From Gallionellales bacterium GWA2_60_18 (GTDB lineage Bacteria > Pseudomonadota > Gammaproteobacteria > Burkholderiales > Gallionellaceae), in contig MGWS01000013.1 of assembly GCA_001801105.1 (NCBI GenBank), forward strand, positions 1 through 5,514: DNA of 5,514 bases. The letters are read 5' to 3'. Below, piece by piece: positions 4,996-5,514 of the stretch. Position numbers and translations under genes: made by a program. Numbering within the stretch: position 1 is the first letter of the stretch; every line of letters starts with the position of its first letter. The notes under the pieces are model-generated. The model was not told the origin of the DNA. It worked only from the letters and a program-made list of their open reading frames with translations, and did no database searches.

Positions 4996-5514
4996 TTAGC
5001 TCAACCGATGCAGCGCGCCCGGCAATTGCATCACATCACGAATCTTCACATCCACGCACGGCGCGCTTTTATTTCCGGCATTCACCCATACCGTGCGCAT
5101 CCCCAGCCGCTTTGCCGTTTGCAGATTTTCCAGGCTGTCTTCGACCATCACACATTGCGCCGCCGCAACACGGTGCTTCCGCAACAGACACAGAAAGCCG
5201 AAACTGTCCGGCTTGGGACGGTAGCGTGTCTGCTCCACCGCCATCACATCGTCGAATAGATCCGCCACGCGCAGCAGTTTCAGCACTGCTTGCGCATAGC
5301 GTTGCGGCGCATTGGAAAATACCACTTTCCTGCCCGGCAATGCCTTCAGCACATGGCGCAGGCGCGGCTCGCGCAACACCATCCTGTCCAGCTTCTGGAA
5401 CTGGTGGGTATGCCACAGAAAGTGTTCCGGGTCGGTGCCGTGATGGCGTATCAGGCCGCTCAATGTCGCGCCATAGCGCTGCCAGTAATGCATGCGCAAT
5501 GCGTTTGCTTCCTT
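4996..5514 (-). CDS. HAD-superfamily pyrimidine 5'-nucleotidase-like phosphatase (N-terminus outside window)
   Basis: The 173 codons inside the window start KEANALRMHYWQRYGATL and end GALHRLS. The protein belongs to the HAD subfamily IA group annotated as pyrimidine 5'-nucleotidase (yeast Sdt1-like), which removes phosphate from nucleotides or similar small molecules. The helical cap (HYWQRYG, IRHHGTDPEHFLWHTHQF) is followed by HAD motif II FSNAP (5305-5319), motif III with Lys in YRPKPDSFGF (Lys codon 5212-5214) and motif IV VMVEDSLENL with Glu-Asp at 5137-5142. Motif I, with the nucleophile Asp, must lie just beyond the right edge, so catalysis cannot be confirmed here. A phosphoglycolate phosphatase-like role is a less likely alternative. 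The gene converges on mltA, with 167 bp between. Confidence 0.92.
   Translation of the reverse strand, partial: KEANALRMHYWQRYGATLSGLIRHHGTDPEHFLWHTHQFQKLDRMVLREPRLRHVLKALPGRKVVFSNAPQRYAQAVLKLLRVADLFDDVMAVEQTRYRPKPDSFGFLCLLRKHRVAAAQCVMVEDSLENLQTAKRLGMRTVWVNAGNKSAPCVDVKIRDVMQLPGALHRLS

Overview
The window reads as a chromosomal stretch of a betaproteobacterium. MetH, ApaG, MltA and the HAD phosphatase all resemble the versions typical of that class, and the apaG-mltA neighbourhood fits as well. I lean towards Nitrosomonadales (Gallionellaceae-like) from the protein flavour, but this placement is inference and no marker gene is present. Both ends are cut: the left edge falls inside the cobalamin-binding domain of methionine synthase, and the right edge removes the N-terminus of a minus-strand phosphatase.

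Layout. 3-1478 (+) is the C-terminal part of metH, with a palindromic repeat (about 461-549) inserted in frame in the linker ahead of the AdoMet-binding activation domain. 1532-2135 (+) is a two-gene toxin-antitoxin operon (VapB-like antitoxin and VapC PIN-domain ribonuclease) with overlapping genes. 2156-2263 is a second, diverged 108-bp copy of the last 35 codons plus stop of metH, so the TA operon sits between two direct repeats of the metH tail. 2264-2590 is AT-rich and holds what looks like a frameshifted remnant of a YaaC-like gene. 2593-2612 is a short perfect inverted repeat of a dispersed type. 2627-2714 looks like a broken lipoprotein signal peptide in front of an intact FKBP-type prolyl isomerase (2730-3077). 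3085-3167 is a second dispersed inverted repeat. 3241-4828 is apaG followed 31 bp later by mltA, probably co-transcribed. 4829-4995 is an unassigned spacer between convergent genes. 4996-5514 (-) is a partial HAD pyrimidine 5'-nucleotidase-like phosphatase.

How the parts relate. The core genes are housekeeping: methionine synthesis and cobalamin recycling, protein folding, ApaG, peptidoglycan turnover and a nucleotide or phosphate-ester phosphatase. The accessory material lies between metH and the FKBP gene (1479 to about 2620), where a TA module, a duplicated gene tail, a gene remnant and a repeat follow one another. This looks like an insertion hotspot at the 3' end of metH that has received and lost DNA. 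I see no clear undescribed multi-gene system. The observations most worth following are the metH-tail duplication bracketing the TA operon, the in-frame palindrome inside metH, and the apparent loss of the export signal of the FKBP.
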